A stretch of DNA of 64,000 bases from Bacteroidota bacterium (GTDB lineage: Bacteria > Bacteroidota > Bacteroidia > Chitinophagales > Chitinophagaceae), in NCBI GenBank assembly GCA_018266615.1, contig JAFEAB010000102.1:1-64000 (forward strand), written 5' to 3'. Positions 1 to 9,640 of this stretch are shown here, piece by piece (position 1 is the first letter of the stretch; every line of letters begins with the position of its first letter). Below the pieces are notes generated by a model. That model saw nothing but the letters and a program-made list of their open reading frames with translations, was not told the DNA's origin and searched no databases. Both the position numbers and the translations under genes were made by a program.

Positions 1-1959
1 AATATGGGCCGGCCCGAAGATTTTGAGAGTGATGAAGCAACCGCCGATTCGGCAGGGGCACAAAATTCTTCCCAGGCTAAAAAAGAGGAACCGCATTATA
101 ATCAGCAAGCAGGCCCCAAAAAATTGTTTCGCGATGAAAATGATAAAGTAATTGGCGGGGTTTGTAGCGGGCTGGCCAATTATTTTGGCATTGATGTGGT
201 GGTGGTGCGTATCATCTTTGTAATCCTGGCCATCTCTTTTGGGTTTGGCATAATACCCTACCTGGTTCTATGGATTGCGGTACCGAGTTCTGCCACAACC
301 GAAATCGGAAGCCTGCGGAAAAAACTTTACCGCGATAATGATAACAAACTGGTAGCAGGTGTTTGCTCGGGGTTGGGAAATTATTTTGGTATCAATGCCT
401 GGATCCCACGGGTTTTGTTTCTCCTTCCTTTTTTAAGTTTTGCCCTGCACGACAGCGACTTTCATTTTTTCCGGTTTGGATTCAGTCCGGGCGCCCTCAT
501 CGTGTACATCATCCTGTGGATGGTTCTTCCGGAGGCTCTTACCACGTCTGAAAAATTGGAAATGAAAGGAGAAAAAGTGGATATGAACTCCATTAAAAAT
601 TCTATCCGCGAAGAGATGCAGGGCCTGCACGAAAGGGTGCAAAAGTTTGGAAAAGAAGCCGGGGACTATGCCCGCGAAAAAGGAAAATCGATGGGTACCG
701 AAATGAATACCGCCGCACGCAGGGGAGGAAATTCTTTTGGTAACATTATCTCTCTGTTGTTTAAGATTGTAGTTTATTTCATCCTCGGTTGTGTGGGATT
801 TGGGGTACTGGTTGCTTTATTTGCACTTGCTATTTTTTCGATCGGGATTTTTCCATTGAAAGATTTTGTGTTAACCGATGGATGGCAGAATATCCTGGCA
901 TGGGGAACGCTCCTGTTTTTTATCGCCGTTCCAATTATCGGGATACTAACCTGGGTGATTAGACGAATTGCCAGGGCGCGTCGCAACAATAAGCTGTTAT
1001 CGGGCTCCTTCATCGCATTATGGGTGATTGGCTGGATTTGTTTTTTCGCCCTGATCTCATTGGTGGGGAGGGATTTTAGCTCCCTGAACCATTATAAAGA
1101 ACAAAATTTCCAACTGGCTAACCCCATGGTTCAGAAATTAGAAATTACTGCGGTAAACCCCGAAACAAGGATCTTTAAAAATTCCTGGCTTCGCTTCGAG
1201 CCCTTTGAAGGAATTTCGGAGGATACGGTTTATGTAAAAAACATCGATGTTCAAATTGCCAAATCTCCCAATGACAGTTTTAAGGTAACGATGGTGAAAC
1301 TGGCAAGAGGAAACAGCAGGCGAAGCGCCGATTTACTGGCACAAAAAATTGAATTGAATATTCATCAGCAGGACTCGTTACTCATTTTAGACCGTGGAAT
1401 TGAGATCAATAAGCATGATAAATTCAGAAATCAAAAAGTGATACTGACCATCTTCGTACCGGTTGGTAAAATGATCCGGGTGGATAAAAGCATTGGCTGG
1501 TCGAACAACATCCGCTTTGAAGGCCCCTGGAATGGCGACTGGGATGTAGATGTGGATGATGTGGAATCGGACTGGGATGTGGACAAGGATTATATCATGA
1601 AGGCGGACGGGTTGTATGAATTAAATGGACAGCCGGCCCGGAACCGAAAAAATGGCCACAACAATTGGAATAATAATCCCGACTGGGATAACCAGGAAAC
1701 CGCGACCCCGGCGGATGAAAACCAAACCAACATTAATACGGCACCTGGCGGGAACTCCGTGAACGAACCCAAGGACCCGCAACCGGTTCAGCCTCCCATG
1801 CCCCCCGTAAAACCGGATATGAATAAAGTGAAGGACTCGTTACAAAAAGAGAAGGAAAAAATTGATAAGCAAATACAGCAGCTCGGGGAGAGAAGGGATA
1901 AATCTCAATCGGTTCTCCTTTATTCCCTGGCAGCGTATAACCCACTTTTAATGCGATAA
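1..1959 (+). CDS. PspC-domain membrane protein, 5' end cut by window
   Basis: The reading frame is open to the first base, and MGRPEDFE at the first ATG (position 4) is normally internal in this Bacteroidota family, so the true N-terminus (roughly 70 residues) lies before the window. Two PspC modules follow (about residues 38-97 and 105-178), each with the GVCSGL-NYFGI signature and a hydrophobic segment. Three further membrane segments lie around residues 250-350. The region after about residue 370 is probably extracytoplasmic. It carries a D/W-rich patch with repeated DWDVD near residue 520 and a charged, coiled-coil-like tail near the end. PspC domains belong to envelope-stress proteins; a stress or regulatory role is inference. 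A hairpin terminator follows the stop codon. Confidence 0.85.
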   Translation, partial: NMGRPEDFESDEATADSAGAQNSSQAKKEEPHYNQQAGPKKLFRDENDKVIGGVCSGLANYFGIDVVVVRIIFVILAISFGFGIIPYLVLWIAVPSSATTEIGSLRKKLYRDNDNKLVAGVCSGLGNYFGINAWIPRVLFLLPFLSFALHDSDFHFFRFGFSPGALIVYIILWMVLPEALTTSEKLEMKGEKVDMNSIKNSIREEMQGLHERVQKFGKEAGDYAREKGKSMGTEMNTAARRGGNSFGNIISLLFKIVVYFILGCVGFGVLVALFALAIFSIGIFPLKDFVLTDGWQNILAWGTLLFFIAVPIIGILTWVIRRIARARRNNKLLSGSFIALWVIGWICFFALISLVGRDFSSLNHYKEQNFQLANPMVQKLEITAVNPETRIFKNSWLRFEPFEGISEDTVYVKNIDVQIAKSPNDSFKVTMVKLARGNSRRSADLLAQKIELNIHQQDSLLILDRGIEINKHDKFRNQKVILTIFVPVGKMIRVDKSIGWSNNIRFEGPWNGDWDVDVDDVESDWDVDKDYIMKADGLYELNGQPARNRKNGHNNWNNNPDWDNQETATPADENQTNINTAPGGNSVNEPKDPQPVQPPMPPVKPDMNKVKDSLQKEKEKIDKQIQQLGERRDKSQSVLLYSLAAYNPLLMR

Positions 1960-1995
1960 AAGATCTTGTTTTGATAGCGGCGTTGACGTTGATGT

Positions 1996-2025
1996 AAAAA
2001 GTCCTGCCTTTGGGCAGGATTTTTC
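1996..2025 (+). terminator. Rho-independent terminator after the PspC gene
   Basis: A perfect 7-bp stem (TCCTGCC at 2002-2008, GGCAGGA at 2013-2019) with a TTTG loop is followed by a T-rich run. An A-run precedes the stem. It separates the PspC gene from gcvT. Confidence 0.85.
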
Positions 2026-2060
2026 TTTTATCCGGCTAACCTTTCAGCCCTGCTTTCAGT

Positions 2061-2068
2061 TAATTTTG
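2061..2068 (+). promoter_or_regulatory. -7 box of gcvT-comB
   Basis: TAATTTTG matches the Bacteroidota -7 consensus TAnnTTTG and ends 16 nt before the gcvT ATG. No convincing -33 TTTG is visible at the usual distance. Confidence 0.5.
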
Positions 2069-2084
2069 CAGACAAATTTTTTTC

Positions 2085-3164
2085 ATGAAACAAACCCCCT
2101 TCACCGGTAAACATATTGCACTGGGTGCAAAAATGGCGCCTTTTGCAGGCTTTAATATGCCCATTTCCTATACCGGGATAAATGAGGAACACCTCGCAGT
2201 AAGAAAACATGCCGGGGTATTTGACGTTAGCCACATGGGCGAATTTTTAGTGAAAGGCCCCGATGCCCTGGGGCTTATACAAAAAGTAACCAGCAACGAT
2301 GCCGCTAAACTTACCCGGGGTAAAATTCAGTATAGCTGCTTTCCTAACAGGAGTGGCGGGATTATTGACGACCTGCTGGTATATTGCCTCGAAGAAAACC
2401 AGGAATATATGCTGGTTGTAAATGCAGGAAATATAAAAAAAGACTGGGATTGGATTGTGGAAAATAATACGGATAATGCAGAATTGGTTGATGTTTCCGA
2501 TTCCACCGGACTGCTTGCGGTGCAGGGCCCCAATGCAACGCGCATCCTGCAACCCCTATCCTCTATCGATATACTCAATCTGAAATATTACAATTTCTCA
2601 AAAGGCAGTTTTGCAGGAGTGGATGATGTATTAATAAGCGCCACAGGATATACCGGCGCGGGGGGAGTGGAAATTTATTTTGAGAATAAGCCCGGGAATG
2701 CGGATAAGATTTGGGATGCAATCTTTTCGGCCGACAGCCAGATAAAACCGGTTGGTCTTGGCGCAAGAGATACCCTCCGCCTCGAAATGGGATTTTGCCT
2801 TTATGGAAATGATATTGACGATACCACAAGTCCGCTGGAAGCAGGCCTTGGATGGATAACTAAATTCTCCAAAGAGTTTATCTCCCGTCCCATTTTGGAA
2901 AAACAAAAGCAGGAGGGTGTATTGAGGAAGCTTATTGGTTTCGAAATGCTCGACCGGGGCATTGCACGGCATGGATATGAGATAACGGATAGGGATAATC
3001 GAAGAATTGGAAGGGTAACCTCAGGTACGCAATCTCCCTCCCTGGGTAAGGCCATTGGTTTGGGATATGTAGATGTATCTCATGCGGCCATTGGGTCAGA
3101 AATTTATATCCTTGTCCGGAATACCCCGATCAAAGCGAAGCTGGTTAAAATCCCATTTGAATAA
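2085..3164 (+). CDS. gcvT: Aminomethyltransferase, glycine cleavage T protein
   Basis: GcvT transfers the aminomethyl-derived one-carbon unit from lipoyl-H protein to tetrahydrofolate, releasing ammonia. The protein has 359 residues, usual for the family. The N-terminus has the typical [16 protein letters not shown] and HMGEF regions. The later [11 protein letters not shown] segment and the C-terminal barrel region ([22 protein letters not shown]) are also characteristic. The ATG start follows a TAATTTTG promoter element. The stop codon is 2 nt before comB, so the two genes form an operon. The H and P proteins of the system are not in this window. Confidence 0.96.
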   Translation: MKQTPFTGKHIALGAKMAPFAGFNMPISYTGINEEHLAVRKHAGVFDVSHMGEFLVKGPDALGLIQKVTSNDAAKLTRGKIQYSCFPNRSGGIIDDLLVYCLEENQEYMLVVNAGNIKKDWDWIVENNTDNAELVDVSDSTGLLAVQGPNATRILQPLSSIDILNLKYYNFSKGSFAGVDDVLISATGYTGAGGVEIYFENKPGNADKIWDAIFSADSQIKPVGLGARDTLRLEMGFCLYGNDIDDTTSPLEAGLGWITKFSKEFISRPILEKQKQEGVLRKLIGFEMLDRGIARHGYEITDRDNRRIGRVTSGTQSPSLGKAIGLGYVDVSHAAIGSEIYILVRNTPIKAKLVKIPFE

Positions 3165-3166
3165 AC

Positions 3167-3910
3167 ATGAGCCATAATTTAAAACCGGCATTATACACTT
3201 CTCTTTCTCCTGCCCTGCTTCATCTATATGATATTTCGCAGAGTATTGTGGTGATCATTGATGTATTGCGGGCCACTTCTACTATTGCTACGGCATTGTA
3301 CAACGGGGCCAAAACCATTATCCCGGTTGATGGGGTGGCAGAATGCATCCGGTTGGGAAAGCAAATAAACGCCATTACAGCGGGGGAGCGCGATGGAAAA
3401 ATTGCGGAAGGGTTACAGCACGGGAATTCCCCATCCGAATACCCGGCCGCTTTTATTAAGGGGAAAACCCTTGTGCTCACTACCACCAATGGCACCCGAC
3501 TCCTTCATATTGCGCTTAATAATGGCGCCAAAACCATTATTACCGGATCCTTTGCCAATGTTGACCGGGTTTGCGATTTTCTCCTCAAAAAGAAAATGCC
3601 GGTGATGCTTGCCTGTGCAGCATGGAAGGACCGGGTAAATGTGGAAGACAGCCTGTTTGCCGGAATGGTAATTTCGCGGATTGGAGCGCATTTCACCATT
3701 CCCTGCGATGCCTCAAAAATGGTATTAGGGATGTACCATCAGGCGGAAGGCGATTTATATGGTTTTATGGAAAGAAACCAGACCTCCCATTTTGAAAGGC
3801 TTTCCGGATATGGCTTACAGGATGATATCCGTCTCTGTCTTACTCCCAATACCGCCTCCTCGTTACCGTTATATGTAGATGGAAAGCTAATCAATCATAC
3901 GGAAGATTGA
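3167..3910 (+). CDS. comB: 2-phosphosulfolactate phosphatase family protein (ComB)
   Basis: Family members hydrolyse 2-phosphosulfolactate to sulfolactate, a step in coenzyme M synthesis in archaea and in sulfolactate formation in some bacteria. The 247-residue protein shows the family signatures VIIDVLRATSTI near the N-terminus, ITAGERDGKIAEG and LTTTNGTRLL, followed by the Cys-containing ACAAWKDR region and the VEDSLFAGM segment. It starts two bases after gcvT and is surely cotranscribed with it. No other sulfolactate or coenzyme M genes are nearby, so the physiological substrate is uncertain. Confidence 0.88.
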   Translation: MSHNLKPALYTSLSPALLHLYDISQSIVVIIDVLRATSTIATALYNGAKTIIPVDGVAECIRLGKQINAITAGERDGKIAEGLQHGNSPSEYPAAFIKGKTLVLTTTNGTRLLHIALNNGAKTIITGSFANVDRVCDFLLKKKMPVMLACAAWKDRVNVEDSLFAGMVISRIGAHFTIPCDASKMVLGMYHQAEGDLYGFMERNQTSHFERLSGYGLQDDIRLCLTPNTASSLPLYVDGKLINHTED

Positions 3911-3927
3911 TTTTTTTTGCTTTTTCC

Positions 3928-3960
3928 TTTGATTGGCTGGGATAAAATCCGTTACTTTTG
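3928..3960 (+). promoter_or_regulatory. Promoter of the SNF2 helicase gene
   Basis: TTTG at 3928-3931, a 21-bp spacer and TACTTTTG at 3953-3960 give an almost ideal Bacteroidota vegetative promoter. The predicted leader of about 70 nt reaches the TTG start of the helicase gene. Confidence 0.75.
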
Positions 3961-4037
3961 CAAATTGCCCTTTTCGGAACGGGTTTGCCTATACCCGAAT
4001 TGATGGGTGCAATCCGTAACTTAAAATACCTATCGCA

Positions 4038-7000
4038 TTGGCATTACCCCATATCATCAAGCATATTTATAATAATGGCGCCGAAGAGGTTATCCGAAGA
4101 GGAAAAAAAATTAATCAACTCGGATTTGTTGAACTGATAGAACACGATGAACTGACCAGTACGGTTGTTTTTCGGGTGAAGGACGACAATTACAGCACAT
4201 TTTATAAAGTGTACATTCAAAAATATACCGATCCCAAATCGATGACGTTGCGGTGTGGCTGCCCGTATAATTTGGGCGATATATGCAGGCACGAAGCGGC
4301 GGCTCTTTTCCGGCTGCAGGATATGGTAGATAAAAACCTCCTGCTTAATGACGCCATTCAGTTTAATCAGCTTCATACAGTAGCGAAGATGAAATACATC
4401 GATCTTAAAATGATCAAGATGCTTTCCTCTCCGTCAATTTATGAGGAAGCCGAAAAATTGTTACGCACTTCAAAAGCCAACATCCTCCATGCGGCCAACG
4501 AACGGGTAGAAGCCGAGGTAGTTGCTTACGGCGATACATACCCGCTGGTTATCCAAAAAAATGATGAGCGGAATTTTGACACTTCCTGCACCTGTGCCGA
4601 ATCCATGCATCCCTTATGCGAGCACAAAGTGATGCTCTTTCTGCAAATTCTGAATGCGTATGGAGCCAATTATTTCGATAGTATCCGTAATTGGGATAAA
4701 GAAAAGAGCAAACTTCTCCAGCTTTATGGCTATAACCTGGCCGATGACCTTACCGGCAAATTTGAGTTTACGTATAAGGAGGGGAAACCGTTTTTAAAGG
4801 TACTCGATCCCTCCATCAAGCGCGTGGCAGGTATTGTTTCAACGCCGCCCCAACCGGCGAAACCCGAACCTGCTATGCAGGAAGTTGACATTGAAGAAGA
4901 AGAACGACCGGCAAAACAATTGGGGATCGTATTTAATTTTAATTATAAAATATACCCCGGATTTAAAATAGATGCCATCCAGGGGGAGGCCAATGATGAC
5001 TTTACCGATTTTTTAGGAAAGGTAGAAACATTGGATCTTACCAAATTTGTAAATACTGAATTATTTTCTGAAGAAGACCGGCAAATTTTCCAACAGGTTA
5101 GGAAAATGCAAAATACGGAGGTGAATAAATACCTCAATCGAAATTCCCCTTTTAGCGGGATATGGGAAAATATCATCCACAGCGAAGAAGATGATTTACC
5201 GGAAGAAACCAAATCGCTAATTGCAGAGTATCTGCAACCGAAATTGCGAAAGCTTTTTGAGGAAAAGGAGAATAGGCCCTTTGTTTATGCGTTGCCGGCA
5301 GGAAAGCAGTTCCGGACGGACAATCTCGAGCCCATATTGTTGGATGCAAATCTGCTCACGCCGCAGTTTAGAGTGGAAGCCGTGGATTCAGGATTTTCAA
5401 TGGGTTGTTTTGTGAAGTTAAAGGGAAAGGCGGTTGAACTCAACGAAAACGAAGCCGAAAGCAGCATCATCATGCTTTACGACCACGTATTATATCTATG
5501 GAAACAACCGGAAGATGTAATGCATGTTGGAAGTTTATTGCAGGCAGGGAAGCTCAATTTTAGTACTGCCGAATGGAATGAACAAATGCAGAAACGGATC
5601 CTGCCGTTAACCAGGGAGTATCATGTGGAGTTTGACCGGTCGTTGGTGAAGGAAGTAAAGACCGATAATCCGGAGATTAAGGTTCAGTTGCAGGAGAAGG
5701 GAGACTACCTTGTTTTTCAACCGGTGTTCACCTATCATGGGATTGATGTAAAGGGGAATACAGGCAAAACTATTATGATCCCGGAAGGAAATAAAATCAC
5801 CATCATACACCGCAACCGGGAAGTTGAGGATGAGTTCCTTCAAAAACTGGAAAACCTGCATTCAATGTTTACCCGGCAGCCGGAAACAGGGAGCCTGATA
5901 TTAAAAGGAGTAGATGTTTTAAAGAACAATTGGTTCTTTCTCTTTATTGATGCCATGAAGGAAATGAAGATGCCGGTATATGGGTTTGAGGCATTACGAA
6001 ACTTCCGGTTTAATACGGCCCGGCCCAATACCCATATTCATGTGAGCAGTGGCTTGGATTGGTTTGATGCCAAGGTTGAAATTGAATTTGGAGAACAGCG
6101 TGTAGGCATTGCTGATATTAAACGGGCCCTGGCAGGGAAGCAATCCTTTGTACAATTGGGGGATGGGACGCTGGGGATACTCCCGGATGAATGGCTGAAA
6201 CGATATGCCCTCCTCTTTAAAGTGGGGGAAGGCAAGAGTGATAAGCTCCGGTTATCGAAGTACCACATGAGTGTTATCGACGATCTGTACGAAAATCGGG
6301 ACGCTGCAGAATTGAGCTTTGCCCTGGATGAAAAATTTGAACGCCTTCGCGAGTTTAAAGATATCCCGGAAATACCGGCGCCACAAACGTTGCATGGAGT
6401 CTTACGCCCCTACCAGGTTTCGGGTTTCCAATGGCTCAGTTATTTGAACGATGTTGGCTGGGGTGGGATCCTTGCAGATGATATGGGGCTGGGTAAAACC
6501 GTTCAGGCGCTTACCATGCTCGATCATTACCGAAACCATACAGGCGCCTTGCAGGCCATTGTTATTTGCCCAACCACGCTTATTTATAACTGGCAAAACG
6601 AAGTGAAAAAATTCACTCCTCAACTGAATTCTGTAATCCATCATGGAAACGCAAGGGCCAGGAATCCACTCCAGTTTGAAGGAATAAATATTATTATTAC
6701 CACGTATGGCACCCTGCGCAGCGATATCCAGATGCTGGTGAAGATGAATTTCGATTTTATTATCCTGGATGAGAGCCAGGCCATCAAGAACCCCTCTTCC
6801 AAAGTTACCAAAGCGGCCAGCCTGCTGAAAGGAAAAAATCGGATATGCATGAGCGGTACCCCGCTTCAGAATAACACCTTTGATATTTTTGCCCAAATGA
6901 ATTTCCTGAACCCCGGGCTGCTGGGCAGCGTCGAGTTTTTTAGAAATGAATTTGCCACCCCCATTGATAAGTTTGGAGAACAGGATCAGAAAGAACACCT

Positions 7001-7790
7001 CAGGAGATTATTATATCCTTTTATTCTGCGACGTACCAAAGAACAGGTTGCCAGCGACCTCCCCGAAAAGACAGAAACTATACTTTTCTGCGAAATGGAA
7101 ACGGCCCAACGAAAAATATATGAAGCATACCGCAATAGCTATCGGGATAAAATTTTGGGTACTATAGATGAACAGGGAATCGATAAATCGCAACTTACCA
7201 TACTTCAGGGGTTGATGAAACTCCGGCAAATTTGTGATAGCCCGGCCATATTAAACGAAGAGGAAAAATTCCCGAATAATTCTATAAAGTTGGAAGAGCT
7301 TTCCCGGGAAATACAGGAAAATATCGGAGAACATAAAGCCCTTGTGTTTTCTCAGTTTTTAGGAATGCTTGGGTTGATACGGGAAAAACTTACCGAATTA
7401 AATATCCCATTCGAATATTTTGATGGTAGCACCTCACCTGCAGAAAGGGAAAGGGCCATTAAAAACTTCCAGGAGAACGACAGTTGCCGGGTATTCCTGA
7501 TCTCATTAAAAGCAGGAGGTGTGGGGTTAAACCTTACGGCTGCAGATTACGTATATATTGTGGACCCCTGGTGGAACCCGGCAGTAGAACAACAGGCCAT
7601 CGACAGGACACATCGTATTGGCCAAACTAAAAATATTTTTGCGTACCGGATGATTTGTATTGATACGATTGAAGACAAAATTCTGCAACTCCAGGAAAGA
7701 AAGCGGGCTTTGGCAAAGGAACTGATTACAGACGACAGCAGCTTTGTGAAAGCACTCACCAAAGCAGATGTAGAGTATCTGTTTAGTTAG
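4038..7790 (+). CDS. SNF2-family helicase with two SWIM-type zinc fingers
   Basis: A large (1250-residue) ATP-dependent DNA translocase. Two Cys/His SWIM-type modules lie near the N-terminus: CGCPYNLGDICRHE around residue 73 and CTCAESMHPLCEHK around residue 185. A long middle region without recognised motifs follows. The SNF2 ATPase occupies about residues 780-1250, with Walker A DDMGLGKT near 815, a DESQ box near 909, and the helicase C-terminal motifs KAGGVGLNLT and QAIDRTHRIGQ. The start is TTG: an in-frame TAA lies at 4017-4019 and no ATG or GTG lies between it and 4038. Chromatin-like remodelling or repair/transcription-recycling roles are known for relatives; the job here is not evident from its neighbours. 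Confidence 0.9.
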   Translation: MALPHIIKHIYNNGAEEVIRRGKKINQLGFVELIEHDELTSTVVFRVKDDNYSTFYKVYIQKYTDPKSMTLRCGCPYNLGDICRHEAAALFRLQDMVDKNLLLNDAIQFNQLHTVAKMKYIDLKMIKMLSSPSIYEEAEKLLRTSKANILHAANERVEAEVVAYGDTYPLVIQKNDERNFDTSCTCAESMHPLCEHKVMLFLQILNAYGANYFDSIRNWDKEKSKLLQLYGYNLADDLTGKFEFTYKEGKPFLKVLDPSIKRVAGIVSTPPQPAKPEPAMQEVDIEEEERPAKQLGIVFNFNYKIYPGFKIDAIQGEANDDFTDFLGKVETLDLTKFVNTELFSEEDRQIFQQVRKMQNTEVNKYLNRNSPFSGIWENIIHSEEDDLPEETKSLIAEYLQPKLRKLFEEKENRPFVYALPAGKQFRTDNLEPILLDANLLTPQFRVEAVDSGFSMGCFVKLKGKAVELNENEAESSIIMLYDHVLYLWKQPEDVMHVGSLLQAGKLNFSTAEWNEQMQKRILPLTREYHVEFDRSLVKEVKTDNPEIKVQLQEKGDYLVFQPVFTYHGIDVKGNTGKTIMIPEGNKITIIHRNREVEDEFLQKLENLHSMFTRQPETGSLILKGVDVLKNNWFFLFIDAMKEMKMPVYGFEALRNFRFNTARPNTHIHVSSGLDWFDAKVEIEFGEQRVGIADIKRALAGKQSFVQLGDGTLGILPDEWLKRYALLFKVGEGKSDKLRLSKYHMSVIDDLYENRDAAELSFALDEKFERLREFKDIPEIPAPQTLHGVLRPYQVSGFQWLSYLNDVGWGGILADDMGLGKTVQALTMLDHYRNHTGALQAIVICPTTLIYNWQNEVKKFTPQLNSVIHHGNARARNPLQFEGINIIITTYGTLRSDIQMLVKMNFDFIILDESQAIKNPSSKVTKAASLLKGKNRICMSGTPLQNNTFDIFAQMNFLNPGLLGSVEFFRNEFATPIDKFGEQDQKEHLRRLLYPFILRRTKEQVASDLPEKTETILFCEMETAQRKIYEAYRNSYRDKILGTIDEQGIDKSQLTILQGLMKLRQICDSPAILNEEEKFPNNSIKLEELSREIQENIGEHKALVFSQFLGMLGLIREKLTELNIPFEYFDGSTSPAERERAIKNFQENDSCRVFLISLKAGGVGLNLTAADYVYIVDPWWNPAVEQQAIDRTHRIGQTKNIFAYRMICIDTIEDKILQLQERKRALAKELITDDSSFVKALTKADVEYLFS

Positions 7791-7829
7791 CTCTCCTGTT
7801 TCAAAACACAGCAAGGGGTTTTGTTTCTA

Positions 7830-8015
7830 TTACGAGGCGATAAAATTCTTTAGTCTTTGAAAATCGCGGTCTTCGGTAAAAAACAGGTTATTGATAGCTT
7901 GCGAAATTGCGCTGATCAATACAGTGAGGGTTGATGCGTGGCGTACATTCTTTTTCATAATGTCGGATTTTATAAGTTCAAATTTACCCTGCCTTATCTT
8001 CCGTGTCAAGCGCAA
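7830..8015 (-). pseudogene. Possible C-terminal remnant of a PIN-domain (VapC-like) toxin
   Basis: The 61-residue minus-strand frame ends in ISAISQAINNLFFTEDRDFQ, which resembles the end of PIN-domain ribonucleases (a helix followed by a T-x-D-x-DF motif). Only a TTG could start it; the frame stays open to about 8057, with no ATG. The N-terminal half expected to hold the first PIN acidic residues and any antitoxin gene are not recognisable in 8058-8470. The rest of 7791-8470 shows no supported gene. The call rests on a short resemblance and could be chance. Confidence 0.25.
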
Positions 8016-8470
8016 TTCTTCTGAATATCCGATTCCGTAATTTCCGTTACAGCGGTGTTATTTTACGGAAGGCAATCGTTTTTTGAACCGGTGATTTTTT
8101 TTATAATACTTTATTGGGTATACATCGGGGTTTTGCATCATCCTTGCCAAAAACTCCTTAACAACCTGAATTACCGGGTGTTGGCTTTGGGTTTGCCGGT
8201 GTCTCATATCTAAATGTGGTTTTTACTCAAATCATAACGGCGCAAAAATTCGATTATTGTATGATGGGAAATAGAAGCGCCATTTTTCAGGCGCTGATCT
8301 TCAGAACGGCTTGTTTTTATTCTTTCTTTAAAAGGGTGAAATGAATTCGTTGAATTGCCTGGGATATTAACGCGGGGGATTAATCACCCATTTTAAGGAG
8401 CATACTTTTTTTGGAAGTTTGCGGGAAAATCGGGCATCCACTTTCTATTGGAATTTGCACCATTATCCCC

Positions 8471-9592
8471 TCAGTAATCGATCACCTGCTCTTCCATAAC
8501 CGGTAACTCCCGCCATTCATATTGTTGGTTGCGGAGCTGGGGTTCAAAACCTGCCTGGCGGATGGCCTCCTGAATGCTTTTGCTGGTGAAGCGGTGTGGG
8601 GCTCCTGCAGCGCTCACTACATTTTCTTCAATCATAATACTTCCAAAATCATTGGCGCCGGCATGAAGGCAAACAGAAGCAACCTCCTTCCCCACCGTTA
8701 ACCAGCTTGCCTGGATGTTTTTAATATTGGGGAGCATGATCCGGGAAAGGGCCGTCATTCGTATGTATTCTTCGGAGCTGGTTAGGTTATGTACACCCCG
8801 GATTCGCGCCAGTAAGGTATCCACATCCTGGAAGGTCCAGGGAATAAAGGCGAGAAACCCCTTTGCCGCTTCCGGTTTGCGGCTTTGCACTTCCCGAATT
8901 TTTACAAGATGCTCAAACCTTTCAGAAATTGTTTCCACATGGCCAAACATCATGGTGGCTGAAGTGGTGATATTTAGCTTGTGTGCCTCATGCATAATAT
9001 CCAGCCATTCCTGCGATCCGCATTTTCCTTTGCTGATGAGTCGGCGTACCCTGTCGATGAGGATTTCGGCCCCCGCGCCGGGCAGGCTGTCTAAACCTGC
9101 TTCCTTCAAAGCCGTTAGCACTTCTTTATGGGTGGATTTGGCCAGCTTGGTGATATGTGCAACCTCCGGAGGGCCCAGTGCGTGTAATTTAATTTGGGGA
9201 TACAGCTTTTTTAATTCCCTGAAAAGATGGGTATAAAATTCCAACCCCAGGTTGGGATGATGCCCACCCTGCAACAAGAGCTGGTCGCCACCAAAACGAA
9301 TGGTTTCTTCAATCTTTTTTTTGTAGGTTTCTATATCCGTGATATAGGCGTCCTTATGGCCGGGGATCCGGTAGAAATTGCAAAACTTACAATTGGCGAT
9401 ACATACATTGGTCGTATTCACGTTGCGGTCGATCTGCCAGGTCACCTTTCCGTGGGGTACCTGTATCTTTCTCAGCTCGTCGGCAATATGCATTAATTCG
9501 GTTAATGCAGCGTTCTCAAAAAGAAATACGCCTTCTTCTACCGACAGGAACTCAAAATTCAACGCCTTACAATAAAGATCTTTCCGGTTCAT
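8471..9592 (-). CDS. mqnC: Cyclic dehypoxanthinyl futalosine synthase, radical SAM
   Basis: MqnC cyclises dehypoxanthinyl futalosine in the futalosine route to menaquinone. The 373-residue protein has the radical-SAM cysteines C64-x3-C68-x2-C71 in the TNVCIANCKFC segment. Family features follow: GGHHPNLGLEFY, LHALGPPEV, SLPGAGAEILIDRVRR, TSATMMFGHVET and IPWTFQ, then GSIMIEENVVSAAGAPH near the end. The SLPGAGAEIL-DRVRR and IPWTFQ motifs favour MqnC over the related MqnE. The ATG directly abuts the ATG of the divergent frame (CATATG at 9590-9595). The other mqn genes are outside this window. Menaquinol is the expected donor for the Act complex encoded further on. Confidence 0.93.
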   Translation of the reverse strand: MNRKDLYCKALNFEFLSVEEGVFLFENAALTELMHIADELRKIQVPHGKVTWQIDRNVNTTNVCIANCKFCNFYRIPGHKDAYITDIETYKKKIEETIRFGGDQLLLQGGHHPNLGLEFYTHLFRELKKLYPQIKLHALGPPEVAHITKLAKSTHKEVLTALKEAGLDSLPGAGAEILIDRVRRLISKGKCGSQEWLDIMHEAHKLNITTSATMMFGHVETISERFEHLVKIREVQSRKPEAAKGFLAFIPWTFQDVDTLLARIRGVHNLTSSEEYIRMTALSRIMLPNIKNIQASWLTVGKEVASVCLHAGANDFGSIMIEENVVSAAGAPHRFTSKSIQEAIRQAGFEPQLRNQQYEWRELPVMEEQVIDY

Positions 9593-9607
9593 ATGTCAAA
9601 CAAAATG

Positions 9608-9615
9608 CAAAATTA
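9608..9615 (-). promoter_or_regulatory. -7 box of mqnC
   Basis: On the minus strand TAATTTTG ends 15 nt before the mqnC ATG. It lies inside the 5' extension of the divergent protease frame, which supports the later protease start at 9641. Confidence 0.5.
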
Positions 9616-9640
9616 CATCCATTCGGTTGTAAATTCAGGG

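Noticed and set aside
2061-2084. Glycine riboswitch before gcvT
   Set aside because: The leader is only about 16 nt after the -7 box, too short for an aptamer.
6402-6998. 198-residue minus-strand frame inside the SNF2 gene
   Set aside because: It is fully antisense to the conserved helicase motifs and is a shadow frame.
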